A model generated the notes under the pieces. It did not search any database. It was not told the origin of the DNA and saw only the letters and a list, made by a program, of their open reading frames with translations. DNA of 64,000 nt, from NCBI RefSeq assembly GCF_014191715.1, contig NZ_JACHWY010000001.1, forward strand, positions 558,001 to 622,000, written 5' to 3'. Within the stretch, counting starts at the first letter, position 1. Every line of letters starts with the position of its first letter. Shown here piece after piece: positions 47,367-56,891 of the stretch. A program made the translations under genes and the position numbers. This DNA comes from Litorivivens lipolytica. Lineage in GTDB: Bacteria; Pseudomonadota; Gammaproteobacteria; Pseudomonadales; Spongiibacteraceae.

Positions 47367-48671
47367 TTAATTGTGAATGACTTGCAGCAGCTTGTCCGGG
47401 CTGCCTTTACGGTCGCCGATTTTGCCGCTGACGCTAGCCTTGAGCAATGCCTTTTCCAGCTCAGCGGGAGAGCGATCTGGCTCGGCCTCCAACATCAGGG
47501 CTGCTACGCCGGCGACGTGTGGGCTAGCCATCGAAGTGCCGCTGATCGTTTTCGTAGAACGATTGCTATCAATCCATGCTGAGGTGATGTCTTTCCCGGG
47601 TGCGAACAGGTCGGCGCATCGACCGTGGTTGGAAAAGCCGGCGCGACGGTCGCGGTTATCACTGGCTGCAACGGTAATGGCCTTTTTCGCCCGGGCAGGG
47701 GAGGCCTGACATGCGTCTTTGTCGTCATTGCCTGCCGCGACAATCACAGTAATGCCTTTGCTGACGAGATCGTTGACCGCGTCGTCCATGGCGGATGACG
47801 CGCCACCACCAAGACTCATGTTAACGACCGCAGGTCGCTTGGCGTTCTTTGCGATCCAATCCAGTCCAGCAATTACGGTTGAGTTGGAGCCCGCGCCTTC
47901 GCAATTCAACACGCGCACAGCATACAAGGTGGTGTTTTTGGCAACCCCCCATTCGGTGCCACCCGCGGTACCAGCAACGTGTGTGCCATGACCATTACAG
48001 TCATTCGTGGGGTCATCGGGTTTTTCCTTCTCACCGAACAGCGCGGCGAAGATCGGATCGAGCAAACCGGCCGGCGGCTGCTTTGGATCATCGCTAGTAT
48101 TTACGCCTTTGCCCAATCGACCGGCAAAGTCTTTGTGATCGCTACGAATACCCGTGTCGACAATATAAGTATGTGTGTTACTACCTGTGAGCGTGTAAGA
48201 GAATTGCTTGTCCAGTGGCAGGTCGCGCTGATCAAGACGATCAAGGCCCCAGGTGGCACCTTGTTGCACCGTTTTTTTGGAAATTCGGGCAATGGCATCT
48301 TGCTCTACATAGCGTACAGTTTTGTCCAGGCTGAGAGCCTTTGCCTGAGTCGAGGTGAGGTAGGCAGCAAAGCCGTTAAGCACACTGGTAAAGCTCAGGT
48401 CTGCTTGTCCACCGAAGGTGCTCATCAGCGTTTTCATTGCCGGCTCAACATTGACGCCGTCTTTCAGCACAATGATGTAACGGTGCGGCAGGGCATCCGA
48501 GACCTGAAGTATCTTGCCCCCTGAGGGGGTGACTTTTTCCAGGGCTTGGGTAGCTGGCTTTGCCGCTTTTTCAACGGTGTCAAACAAGCCGGCGGTAGCC
48601 CCTCCGGCCAAGCTTATACAGAATAGGGCTAGCCCCAGTGTGGCCGATTTTCGCGTTTTGATCGTATTCAT
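47367..48671 (-). CDS. Secreted subtilisin-family (S8, proteinase K-like) peptidase
   Basis: 434 residues. A signal peptide (about 1-27) and a short linker are followed by an I9 prodomain (about 62-130, HRYIIVLKDGVN...VRYVEQDAIARI). The mature domain has a full triad: D172 (VDTGIRSDH), H228 (CNGHGTHVAGT) and S380 (GTSMASPHVAG), with oxyanion N315 (AAGND). An insert between D and H (PKQPPAGLLDPIFAALFGEKE) carries extra hydrophobic residues. It should be an active endopeptidase outside the inner membrane, matured by removing its own prodomain. Shares its transcript with the PEBP gene. Divergent from the second protease operon. Confidence 0.93.
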   Translation of the reverse strand: MNTIKTRKSATLGLALFCISLAGGATAGLFDTVEKAAKPATQALEKVTPSGGKILQVSDALPHRYIIVLKDGVNVEPAMKTLMSTFGGQADLSFTSVLNGFAAYLTSTQAKALSLDKTVRYVEQDAIARISKKTVQQGATWGLDRLDQRDLPLDKQFSYTLTGSNTHTYIVDTGIRSDHKDFAGRLGKGVNTSDDPKQPPAGLLDPIFAALFGEKEKPDDPTNDCNGHGTHVAGTAGGTEWGVAKNTTLYAVRVLNCEGAGSNSTVIAGLDWIAKNAKRPAVVNMSLGGGASSAMDDAVNDLVSKGITVIVAAGNDDKDACQASPARAKKAITVAASDNRDRRAGFSNHGRCADLFAPGKDITSAWIDSNRSTKTISGTSMASPHVAGVAALMLEAEPDRSPAELEKALLKASVSGKIGDRKGSPDKLLQVIHN

Positions 48672-48735
48672 TCTTGCCTCTGTGTGATCAGAATAGTGCG
48701 TGTGATTTATTATGTTCGGGTTTCGGATCAGAAAA

Positions 48736-48749
48736 TACCGGTAACGTTA
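48736..48749. promoter_or_regulatory. Overlapping palindromes between divergent protease operons
   Basis: TACCGGTA (48736-48743) and TAACGTTA (48742-48749) are two perfect 8-base palindromes sharing two bases, in the 186-base region between the two protease units. They resemble LacI/GntR-type operator cores. A further TCATCG-ctgcg-CGATGA stem lies at 48803-48819. Regulator unknown. Confidence 0.3.
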
Positions 48750-48857
48750 TCGATCTCCATGCCCCCGTGCGACACCTTGTGAATTATTACCTAAACGCCG
48801 TTTCATCGCTGCGCGATGATGGGTGACAATGATGACCTATGATTTAAGGCAGTCGAG

Positions 48858-49361
48858 ATGGTATTCGGTTCAAATCTCAGACAGATCAGGTTCAGGCAGA
48901 TCAGGTCTAAGACAGGTGCAGTCCGTCTAGCAGTCCTAGGGATTGTTGCCGTTAGCGGCCTGTTGATGGCCTGTCAGGTCACTTCAGATGCTGCCGCTAC
49001 TTCACAGTCATCGCAAGCGGCATCACGACCCGCGAAAAGCGATGCCGTTCCGCTCGCAAAACCTCATCGCAAACTAGGGCCTTTGCTGGCTTCAATGCCG
49101 CGCCAGGCGTTATTAGTCGAAGAAGCAAAAGCTGCGGGTTTGACGACGACAGAGGAGGGCTTGCTGGTGCAGGTGGCCTATGAGGGAGACGTTAACCCTC
49201 TTGAAGCATCGCTTAACGCTTTAGGTCTAACGGTTTTGCATCGTTACCCACGCTATCAGCGCCTTGATGTTGTGATTAGTAGTTACGCCGAGCTCGATGC
49301 GATCACGGGCCTCGGCAGTGTATTTCGCGTTCAGGCACTTCCAACGGCGATTACCCGATGA
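48858..49361 (+). CDS. Lipoprotein with a protease-prodomain-like module
   Basis: 167 residues. An unusually long basic N-region is followed by a hydrophobic segment and lipobox LLMAC (C39). An Ala/Ser/Gln-rich linker follows. Residues about 96-160 (VQVAYEGDVNPLEASLNALGL...RLDVVISSYAELDAITGLGSVFRVQ) align by eye with residues 74-132 of the next gene's product: V-x-G, L-x-ALG, a Tyr, V-x-V, LDA, L-x-x-V. That region of the neighbour lies just where protease prodomains lie. The stop overlaps the next start (ATGA). Suggested role: membrane-tethered chaperone or inhibitor of that protease; inference only. No family recognised. Confidence 0.6.
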   Translation: MVFGSNLRQIRFRQIRSKTGAVRLAVLGIVAVSGLLMACQVTSDAAATSQSSQAASRPAKSDAVPLAKPHRKLGPLLASMPRQALLVEEAKAAGLTTTEEGLLVQVAYEGDVNPLEASLNALGLTVLHRYPRYQRLDVVISSYAELDAITGLGSVFRVQALPTAITR

Positions 49362-51670
49362 CTTTGAGATGTCTTATTGGCACCTGTGGCGCGCTGATCA
49401 CTTCGCTCGCGCTCGCCGTTCCGGAGAACTATTCAGGCAACGTTCAATCCACGTCGCCGCACATCAGTCCAAAACTCACCCAAAATTCTTTGGCCGCTAA
49501 GCGTTCGCAGCTTGTAGCCCGTTTTGCGGCGCAGAGCTCAAGTATTGATGAGCGCTTTTTGGCCAGTGACTTCCCGCTGACGCTCGAAGTGCGGGGACGC
49601 ATTACATCGCAGTTGATTGCCAACCTTAAAGCTCTCGGTGTTAGCGTGGACTTTGCTTCCAGCCGCTATGGCAGTGCAACGGTCAGTGTGAGTGATGAAA
49701 ATCAACTCGATGCCTTGCTTAACCTGAGAGAGGTTGAGCAGATCGAGCCGCCACCGCCCTTTGTGCGACGTGCCGGGAGCGCGTTGAGCCGCGCGCCTGT
49801 TGCCTTGCGCAGCGAGGCGAGTGAGCTGGGCGGAGGTAGTGGCCAGATCATCGGGATCATTTCAGACAGCTTTGCCCGAACCAACGATGTGCGCGATGGT
49901 GATACCACGCCGCCTAGTGGCGAAGCTGGCAGTCTTCAAGGCAGTCGACCCCAGGATTCTGGGGACCTTCCATCGGTCGTCAATTTGCTGTTGGAGGGTG
50001 CAGTAGGAAGTACCGATGAAGGTGCGGCAATGGCCGAACTGGCCTTTGATATCGCGCCGGAGGCAGGTATTGCGTTCCATGCAGCTGGCAGATCATTAGC
50101 GGCTTTTGCCACTGCGATTGATACCTTGTGTTCTGAAAATCGCGCCACGGTTGTTGTGGATGATATCGGTTTTCTCAACGAGGCGTTCTATCAGGACGAT
50201 ATCGTTGCTCAGGCAGCTGCGCGTTGCGTGGCAGCAGGCATACCCTATGTTAGCTCTGTCGGGAATGATGGCGATCAGGGCTTTCGTAAAATTTACAGAG
50301 ACATTAATCCATCGACAGACGATCAGCCCTCGAGCTTCGTGCCAAGCGGAGATGATCTGCACGACTGGGGTACAGGAGACGGATTTCTTGCTGTGAACGT
50401 GCCGGCAGGAGAGCGGGTCTTTGTTATGTTGCAGTGGAATCAGCCCAATGCCTCGGTTCGCTCTGATAGGGGGGCGCAGATAGACCTCGATCTCTACGCG
50501 ACGCGGTCCGACAATGTAGCGGCCTTGAACCCCTCGCACCCTGACTTTGTCGCGCGCAGTATTGCTCAACAAGGTGTGACCGGAAATCCAGAGGGCGATG
50601 CCGGGGAGCTGCTGCAATTACAGGCTGATCAAGCCAATGACACCCTGTTTTATCTGGCGGTGGAGCACTACGCAGGCAGTCAGGATGACATCCCGCAGGC
50701 TCCTGGCGTACCGCTGGAGTTTCGCTTGCTGCTTGTGGGTTCTGTTGATTCTGCAGAGTATCCTTATAACGGCCCCACAGCTTGGGGACACGTCGCTGCA
50801 GCCGGTGTAATCAGCACGGCGGCTGTGGGGTGGTGGGAATCGCCTGCCTACGCGCCCTCGCAATTTGGTTCAGTCAATATCGACCCCCAGCCCTATACCT
50901 CACGCGGCGGGGTTTTAGAGATTCCGTTTAATACCGCCGGTGACTACGCGCCACAGCAGCGCATCGCGCCCACCGTGTCCGGGGTCGATGGCAATAACAA
51001 TACGTTCTTTGGTCAGGATTTTCAGTCAAATGCCCTGAGCGATTTTGGTGAGCCTGATGGCTTTCCGAACTTCTTTGGCACGTCGGCTGCGGCCCCGAAT
51101 GTGGCCGCCGTAATTGCTTTGCTTCGCGAGGTGGAAAGCAGCGCGACGCCTGTCTTGCTTACCGAAAGCCTGCAAGCGACAGCTATCGATGTTAATGGGA
51201 ACCGGGCGGCGCCGGGAGACGATGACGTTTCAGGCGCGGGTTTGGTTGATGCAGGTGCCGCGCTGACGTATCTGCGTAACAACCGCAACCCTGTTATAGG
51301 ACCACCCTTGGGTGGGTTCGGTGACGGTTCCGGCGGCCCCTGTTTTATCGCCACAGCCGCCTATGGCAGCCTTTGGCACCGTCAAGTGCAAGTGCTTCGC
51401 GAATTTCGCGATCAGGTATTGCAGACGACGGCTGTTGGGCGCTGGTTTATTGAGCGTTACTATGATTTCTCACCGGCAATTGCCGAGGTCATTGAACAAC
51501 ACGAGGGGCTCAAGTGGCTCGTGAGAATGGTGCTGGAGCCTGTTGTTTTCATGATTCGCTTTCCATTGCTGCTCGGCATTTTGCCTCTGCTACTCGGCTT
51601 GTGGTTGCTTAGGCTGGTTGCTCATCGGCATACTCAGGCGATGCTTTCCCTGATACAACAGAGACACTGA
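49358..51670 (+). CDS. Subtilase-like protein with Glu in place of catalytic His and CFI-box C-terminal anchor
   Basis: 770 residues. Signal peptide (1-20), then a prodomain-like module (about 72-134). The S8-type core has the Asp motif IGIISDSF (D170), an STDEGAAMAELAFDIAPEA block (D220-E221) where subtilases have HGTHVAG...APEA, the oxyanion motif VSSVGNDGD (N303) and the Ser motif FFGTSAAAPNVAAVIALL (S576). An insert of roughly 200 residues (beta-rich, 335-500) separates oxyanion and Ser motifs. From C662, CFIATAAYGS opens a CFI-box C-terminal domain with FRDQVL and ending in a membrane helix (about 732-755) and a basic tail. It is thus secreted and membrane-held. Activity may rest on Ser-Glu-Asp as in sedolisins (inference). 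Confidence 0.75.
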   Translation: MTLRCLIGTCGALITSLALAVPENYSGNVQSTSPHISPKLTQNSLAAKRSQLVARFAAQSSSIDERFLASDFPLTLEVRGRITSQLIANLKALGVSVDFASSRYGSATVSVSDENQLDALLNLREVEQIEPPPPFVRRAGSALSRAPVALRSEASELGGGSGQIIGIISDSFARTNDVRDGDTTPPSGEAGSLQGSRPQDSGDLPSVVNLLLEGAVGSTDEGAAMAELAFDIAPEAGIAFHAAGRSLAAFATAIDTLCSENRATVVVDDIGFLNEAFYQDDIVAQAAARCVAAGIPYVSSVGNDGDQGFRKIYRDINPSTDDQPSSFVPSGDDLHDWGTGDGFLAVNVPAGERVFVMLQWNQPNASVRSDRGAQIDLDLYATRSDNVAALNPSHPDFVARSIAQQGVTGNPEGDAGELLQLQADQANDTLFYLAVEHYAGSQDDIPQAPGVPLEFRLLLVGSVDSAEYPYNGPTAWGHVAAAGVISTAAVGWWESPAYAPSQFGSVNIDPQPYTSRGGVLEIPFNTAGDYAPQQRIAPTVSGVDGNNNTFFGQDFQSNALSDFGEPDGFPNFFGTSAAAPNVAAVIALLREVESSATPVLLTESLQATAIDVNGNRAAPGDDDVSGAGLVDAGAALTYLRNNRNPVIGPPLGGFGDGSGGPCFIATAAYGSLWHRQVQVLREFRDQVLQTTAVGRWFIERYYDFSPAIAEVIEQHEGLKWLVRMVLEPVVFMIRFPLLLGILPLLLGLWLLRLVAHRHTQAMLSLIQQRH

Positions 51671-53016
51671 TGACTAGCTTGCGCCGACGCACCTTACTGA
51701 AACAAACTTTTCTTGCAGCCGCCGCTACCACACCCGCGGCGCGCAGCTTGAGCGCCTGTCTGGAGGTCAGTAGCCATCAGCAGATGGCTTTGCCGACGGG
51801 CCCCCTCTGGAATATCGGTTCTCTGCAGCCAGTAAACGGTTTGGGGCTATCGTTGGCAAAAGGCTGCGAGGCGCGATTGCTGGCGGTCGCGGGCGATCGG
51901 GTGGTAACGCCCGGTGGCGTGAGCGACCGGAGTGATTATTCCTGGCATACCTATCCGGATGGCGGGGCGGTGTTTGCCCGTACCGAAGGGGGCTGGGTCT
52001 ATACCTCCAATTCTGAAGTTCCGATGGTGCCCTTAGGCGGCTGCGGCGCGATCAGCTTTAATAAAGAAGGCGTGGTCGATAGCGCCTATTCTATTCTCAG
52101 TGGTACAACGCAGAATTGTGCTGGTGGTACCACGCCTTGGCAGACCTGGATTTCCTGTGAAGAATCACGCGATGGCCAGTGCTTTGAATGCGATCCCTTC
52201 GCGCCCGGTCAGGGGCAGGCCAAACCCGCGCTGGGTATTTTCGCGCATGAAGCCTTTGCCCTCGACGAACGCAGGGCGACTGCTTACCTGACCGAAGATA
52301 CCCGCGACGGCCGATTTTATCGCTGGGTCGCGGACCCGGAAGACAGGCTCGACAACGGTCGATTACGGCTCGAAAAAGGTCGGCTTCAGGTTATGAATAT
52401 TGCGGGCTATGCGGATGACTGCTATCCCGAGAGTGACGCGCTGGTAAGGGGGCAGCTGCCCGTATCCTGGGTAGACTTATCATCGCCGGAACTGCGTCAG
52501 GATAAACATCGCGGTCGTTTGCGCCGAAAAGGGAAAGCGGTTCCGGGCACAACCTTTGCGGGCGGTGAAGGGCTTTGGCAGTACACATTACCGGCGTCCG
52601 TGGCGCGAACACTGCAGCCCAAGGGCGGCAAGGCTCCGGATTCTCTGATCTTCTGGACGACCAAATATGACAACCGGGTCTGGTGTCTGGATGTGGCTAA
52701 TCAAGCCGTTGAACTGATCTTTGATAATTCACAGATTGATGAAGCCATCATGAGCGTCGACAACCTGACAGTCAGCCCCTGGGGCGATATTCTAGTGGCT
52801 GAAGACCCGTCAAAAGACGTTGCCCGTCTCATCATCCTGAACCCCAATCAGGGTGCCAAGACCTTGCTCGAGATCCATCACCCCGGTTCAGAGATATGCG
52901 GCCCGGCGTTCTCACCTGACGGTAGCCGCCTTTATTTCAGTTCCCAGCGCTATCGCAAAGGCGGTGCGACGTACGAAGTAATACTTCCGAAGGAACTGCT
53001 TCCCACTGCCGCGTGA
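51670..53016 (+). CDS. PhoX/DUF839-family secreted phosphatase-like protein
   Basis: 448 residues. The Tat signal peptide LRRRTLLKQTF is followed by a hydrophobic Ala-rich segment. The PhoX-family hallmark GGTTPWQTWISCEES (about 154-168) and the metal-site regions HEAFALD, TEDTRDGRFYRWV and DNLTVSPWGDILVAED are present, on a six-bladed propeller plan. Some relatives are Ca/Fe-dependent alkaline phosphatases; many DUF839 proteins are uncharacterised. Its ATG shares a base with the protease stop, so it is the third gene of that operon. How a phosphatase-like protein would relate to the protease is unknown. Confidence 0.8.
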   Translation: MTSLRRRTLLKQTFLAAAATTPAARSLSACLEVSSHQQMALPTGPLWNIGSLQPVNGLGLSLAKGCEARLLAVAGDRVVTPGGVSDRSDYSWHTYPDGGAVFARTEGGWVYTSNSEVPMVPLGGCGAISFNKEGVVDSAYSILSGTTQNCAGGTTPWQTWISCEESRDGQCFECDPFAPGQGQAKPALGIFAHEAFALDERRATAYLTEDTRDGRFYRWVADPEDRLDNGRLRLEKGRLQVMNIAGYADDCYPESDALVRGQLPVSWVDLSSPELRQDKHRGRLRRKGKAVPGTTFAGGEGLWQYTLPASVARTLQPKGGKAPDSLIFWTTKYDNRVWCLDVANQAVELIFDNSQIDEAIMSVDNLTVSPWGDILVAEDPSKDVARLIILNPNQGAKTLLEIHHPGSEICGPAFSPDGSRLYFSSQRYRKGGATYEVILPKELLPTAA

Positions 53017-53026
53017 GTTGGTACCG

Positions 53027-53911
53027 CTATGAACCCGGCGCGCGTCGGTCGGTTATAAAGTGCAAATCGCGCTGTGGGAAGGGCACCGAAATATTGGCAT
53101 CGCGGAAGGCATCGTCGATGGCGCTGAGGTAAACACCTCGAACCAGCGACGGTCGAGCGGAATACTCAGGCTTGGTCCAGACCAACAGTTCAAAATCCAG
53201 ACTGGAGTCGCCAAACGACTTCATCACGACCTGAGGCTGATGTTCCTTGGTGTCTGACAGGGTCATTTCCTGCGCCAGCGCGGCATCCAGTACGCATTGG
53301 GTCATCAGGGCCTTGTCGGTACCGTAGGCAACGCCAAAGGGAATACGATGGCGGCAAAAATTATCGGTATGGGTAAAGTTGGTAACCTTACCGTTAACAA
53401 ATTCCGCGTTCGGCACAATGACCTCGGAATTTTCCGCCGTGGTGATGACCGTGGCTCGTACCCGGATTTCTGAAACCACGCCAGTGACGCCGCTGTCCAG
53501 CTGAACAAAGTCTCCCACCTTCAGTGAGCGCTCCAGCAGAATAATCAGCCCAGACACAAAGTTACTGACAATGGCCTGCAGGCCAAAACCAATGCCGACC
53601 GACAGCGCCGACACAATCAAGGCCAGTTTGCCGAAATCCACACCCATTACCGATATACCCACCAGTACACCGACAATCATCACAAGGTAATGGGAGATCC
53701 GTTCCAGGGTATAAATGGAGCTGGGCGTTAGCGCATAGCGGCCGCGATTGAGGTTTTTAACGTTCTGTTTGAGTAGTTTCGCCAGATACAGGGAGGCAAA
53801 AATCACGCCTAACCCCAGCATGATCGAGGCGAGGGTTACCGGGCCTTTACCCAGGTCGACGAGGGGGTAGCGCAGTACCGCCATAATGCTGGAGAAAGAA
53901 ATATCTAACAT
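53027..53911 (-). CDS. MscS-family mechanosensitive channel
   Basis: About 294 residues. Three membrane helices; the pore helix region is IVSALSVGIGFGLQAIVSNFVSGLIILLERSLKVGDFV, typical of small MscS-like channels. The cytoplasmic beta domain has VTGVVSEIRVRATVITTAENSEVIVPNAEF. It would release solutes on osmotic downshock. ATG 53911 chosen; an upstream ATG would add 18 residues with no family match. Convergent with the PhoX-like gene. Confidence 0.92.
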   Translation of the reverse strand: MLDISFSSIMAVLRYPLVDLGKGPVTLASIMLGLGVIFASLYLAKLLKQNVKNLNRGRYALTPSSIYTLERISHYLVMIVGVLVGISVMGVDFGKLALIVSALSVGIGFGLQAIVSNFVSGLIILLERSLKVGDFVQLDSGVTGVVSEIRVRATVITTAENSEVIVPNAEFVNGKVTNFTHTDNFCRHRIPFGVAYGTDKALMTQCVLDAALAQEMTLSDTKEHQPQVVMKSFGDSSLDFELLVWTKPEYSARPSLVRGVYLSAIDDAFRDANISVPFPQRDLHFITDRRAPGS

Positions 53912-54184
53912 GGTGACTCGTTGTCTGTGAGTGCAACTCGATTCGGGTTCACATGCTACTGCCAAAGCCCCGTTTTGGGGAGACTTCTTCAGTATAGATG
54001 GCTAATCAAGTTCGGATTCAAAATACCGCACTCCCGCGAGTGAATTTCCGTTAATTTTCGTCGAATGGATGAGTATTCGCGTATCATTGGGTCCAAACCG
54101 CGTTTAAAAGCGGTAACAGAACAGATAGTTGTGCCGTATGGCCTTAGCAGGCACGGCGCTTGAAGGAAGGAATGGAAGGGATCT

Positions 54185-54709
54185 ATGGCTGAAATTGCTT
54201 TTACGCTTAATGGTCGCGAGCAGCGCGTTGATGTAGAACCGGACACCCCGTTACTGTGGGTTGTTCGGGAACAGTTCGAGCTGACCGGCACCAAGTTCGG
54301 TTGTGGCAAGGGCCTGTGCGGCGCCTGCACCGTGCATATGGATGGCTACGCCATACGCAGCTGTAGTTTCCCCGTCTCAGCCGCTGCCGGTCGCGACATT
54401 CGAACCATTGAAGGCATTTCGCCCGATATCACCCAGTTACACCCGGTACAGCAGGTCTGGCTGGAAAACAGCGTCCCCCAATGCGGCTACTGCCAGTCGG
54501 GCCAGATCATGGCGGCGGTTGCGCTGCTGGAGCGAAACAACAACCCCTCGGATGAAGAAATCAACTCAGCCATGAGCAATATCTGTCGCTGTGGCACCTA
54601 TCCCCGCATTCGCACTGCTGTGAAGCAAGCGGCTAGTCTGGTGCGTCAGGACGGCGCGGTGTCGATTGTTGATCCAGTGGTTACCAAAGCGCAGGAGGTG
54701 TCCGCATGA
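54185..54709 (+). CDS. (2Fe-2S) subunit of a molybdenum hydroxylase (IorA-like)
   Basis: 174 residues. The plant-type cluster ligands are C40, C45, C48 and C60 ([14 protein letters not shown]); the second cluster has C100, C103, C134 and C136 (CGYCQSGQ and CRCGTYPR). The order is that of the small subunit of isoquinoline 1-oxidoreductase-type enzymes, with no FAD subunit nearby. It passes electrons from the molybdenum site to an acceptor such as a cytochrome. The gene overlaps the large subunit by four bases (ATGA). The 270-base region upstream contains only small stems. Confidence 0.9.
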   Translation: MAEIAFTLNGREQRVDVEPDTPLLWVVREQFELTGTKFGCGKGLCGACTVHMDGYAIRSCSFPVSAAAGRDIRTIEGISPDITQLHPVQQVWLENSVPQCGYCQSGQIMAAVALLERNNNPSDEEINSAMSNICRCGTYPRIRTAVKQAASLVRQDGAVSIVDPVVTKAQEVSA

Positions 54710-56871
54710 GCCTCAGTCGTCGAGATTTTTTCAAACGTAGTGCAGCCCTTGGCGGTGGTGTTGCCATCGGTATTCACCTCACCGGTTGCGGCGGAGAGCC
54801 GCCGTATCCGGGTACCACAGCCGATGAGCTGCGCCCCAACGCCTTTCTTCAGGTACGCCCGGACGGCGTGGTCGTGTTCCAGTTGCCACGCGCGGAAATG
54901 GGGCAGGGGGTTTATACCGGTCTGACGACCCTGGCGGCGGAAGAGCTGAATTTGCCTGCCACCGATATTGTAGTGGAGCACGCTTATTACCATCCGGATT
55001 TCAGAGACCCTGAATTTCAGATGATGATGACCGGCGGCAGCGTGTCTCTGCGCAATAACTTCACGGCCATAAGGCAGGCTGGCGCGAATCTTCGCGAGCT
55101 GATGCGACAGGCGGCTGCCAAACAATGGGGTGGCGGTACTGACATGCTGAGCGTTGAAAACGGCATGGTTTACAACGCAAACGGTGACAGTTTCAGTTTT
55201 GCGGAATTGGTTGAAACCGCGCGCAATCTGACACCACCGGAAGCCGCACCACTGAAATCTGCAGAGGATTTCACCCAGATTGGTCGCGATGGTGTGCGAC
55301 TCGATGCGCTGGCGAAGGTTACCGGCACGGCAACTTTCGGTATCGACTGTAATTTGCCCGGTTCGAAGACGGCGGTTATGCGTCGCTGCCCGCACTTGGG
55401 CGGTCGAGTGAAATCCTTCGATGACAGTGGCGCAAAAGCGATTAAAGGGGTTTCGGCAATTTTTGAGACCAATGGCGGTGTTGCCGTGGTCGCCGACGGT
55501 TACTGGGCGGCGCGCAAAGCCGCTGACGCGCTTGATATCATCTGGGACAAAGGTCCACTGGCTGGTCTTGATGAAAAGGGTTTGCGTGCCCATCACACCG
55601 CGCTACTCAAAGAAGAAGGGCGAAATATTAGTGAAGAGGGTGACGCGGCGCTAGCAACGGGCGAGCGCTTCGAGGTGACCTATCAGGCCCCGATGCTATC
55701 CCATAGCCCTATGGAGCCACCCAATGCACTGGTCAATGTAGTTGCTGACCGCGTTGAGATATGGACTGGCACCCAGGTGCCGGATACCGTCATTGGCGTG
55801 GTGGCGGCAGCCCTAGAACGGCCTCGCGAGCAGATTGTTGTGCACAACCAGATGCTCGGGGGCGGCTTTGGTCGCCGCCTGGTGCCGGATTACATCGTGG
55901 AAGCGGCACGTATATCCGAAAAAACCGGAACACCGATCAAAATGGTCTGGAGTCGGGAAGACGACATCCAGCACGACTATTATCGACCAGCCGCGACAAC
56001 AGTTATGGCGGCAACTCTTGATAAAGGCAAGGTCACCAGTATCACGGCGAAAACGGTGGTGCCGAGTATCATGTCCCAGCTGATGCCCATGTTTGCAGCC
56101 GCCTCCATGCCGGAATGGTTGCCACCAGCGATCCCGCGCAGTTTGGGCGGATTGCTAAAACATGTGGATTCCACCATGGCGGAAGGTATCAGTCACACCG
56201 ATTACCGTTTCCCCTATATGAAAGTGGATGCAGTACACGATGACACGCCCATTCCTGTCGGTTTTTGGCGCTCGGTCGGGCACTCCCAGAACGCATTTTT
56301 TACCGAGAGTTTTATCGACGAACTAGCTCATCGGGTTGGTGAAGACCCGGTAGCGTTCCGTATGCAGCATATGCCTACCGACTCCAAGCGCTATGGCGTG
56401 TTGAAAATGGCTGCGGAGAAGGCGTCCTGGGGGCAAACCGAGCCGGGCCAGTATCAAGGCGTCGCGGCGCATGAGAGTTTTCACACTTCGGTCGCACAGG
56501 TCGTGACCGCTTCCGTGGAAAACGGCGCTATTCGCGTTCACAAGGTCGTCTGCGTGGTTGATTGCGGATTGGCAGTCAATCCCGATGTGGTCAAATCCCA
56601 GATGGAAAGCGGTATTGTTTTTGGCTTGACGGCAGCCTTAAAGAGCGGCATTACTCTGGAAGATGGCCGGGTTATGCAGAGCAACTTCCACGATTACCCG
56701 ATGCTCACCCTGGCGGAAACGCCGGAAATCGAGATTCATATCATGCCGTCCCAGGAAGCGCCGACCGGCGTGGGCGAACCCGGGTTGCCACCCGTCGCTC
56801 CCGCTCTGGCGAACGCCGTATTTGCCGCCACAGGCCAGCGCCTGCGCGACTTGCCGCTGAAACTGGCCTAA
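54706..56871 (+). CDS. Molybdopterin-binding large subunit of a molybdenum hydroxylase (IorB-like)
   Basis: 721 residues. The twin-arginine signal [15 protein letters not shown] sends the cofactor-loaded complex to the periplasm; a Cys (LTGCGGE) follows. [24 protein letters not shown], the [23 protein letters not shown] block and the C-terminal [19 protein letters not shown] with the catalytic Glu are all conserved in this group. It hydroxylates an aldehyde or N-heterocycle with water as oxygen source. True substrate unknown; relatives act on isoquinoline, nicotinate or aldehydes. Pterin maturation genes are elsewhere. Confidence 0.9.
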   Translation: MSLSRRDFFKRSAALGGGVAIGIHLTGCGGEPPYPGTTADELRPNAFLQVRPDGVVVFQLPRAEMGQGVYTGLTTLAAEELNLPATDIVVEHAYYHPDFRDPEFQMMMTGGSVSLRNNFTAIRQAGANLRELMRQAAAKQWGGGTDMLSVENGMVYNANGDSFSFAELVETARNLTPPEAAPLKSAEDFTQIGRDGVRLDALAKVTGTATFGIDCNLPGSKTAVMRRCPHLGGRVKSFDDSGAKAIKGVSAIFETNGGVAVVADGYWAARKAADALDIIWDKGPLAGLDEKGLRAHHTALLKEEGRNISEEGDAALATGERFEVTYQAPMLSHSPMEPPNALVNVVADRVEIWTGTQVPDTVIGVVAAALERPREQIVVHNQMLGGGFGRRLVPDYIVEAARISEKTGTPIKMVWSREDDIQHDYYRPAATTVMAATLDKGKVTSITAKTVVPSIMSQLMPMFAAASMPEWLPPAIPRSLGGLLKHVDSTMAEGISHTDYRFPYMKVDAVHDDTPIPVGFWRSVGHSQNAFFTESFIDELAHRVGEDPVAFRMQHMPTDSKRYGVLKMAAEKASWGQTEPGQYQGVAAHESFHTSVAQVVTASVENGAIRVHKVVCVVDCGLAVNPDVVKSQMESGIVFGLTAALKSGITLEDGRVMQSNFHDYPMLTLAETPEIEIHIMPSQEAPTGVGEPGLPPVAPALANAVFAATGQRLRDLPLKLA

Positions 56872-56891
56872 GGGCTTAGATAAGGAATTGC

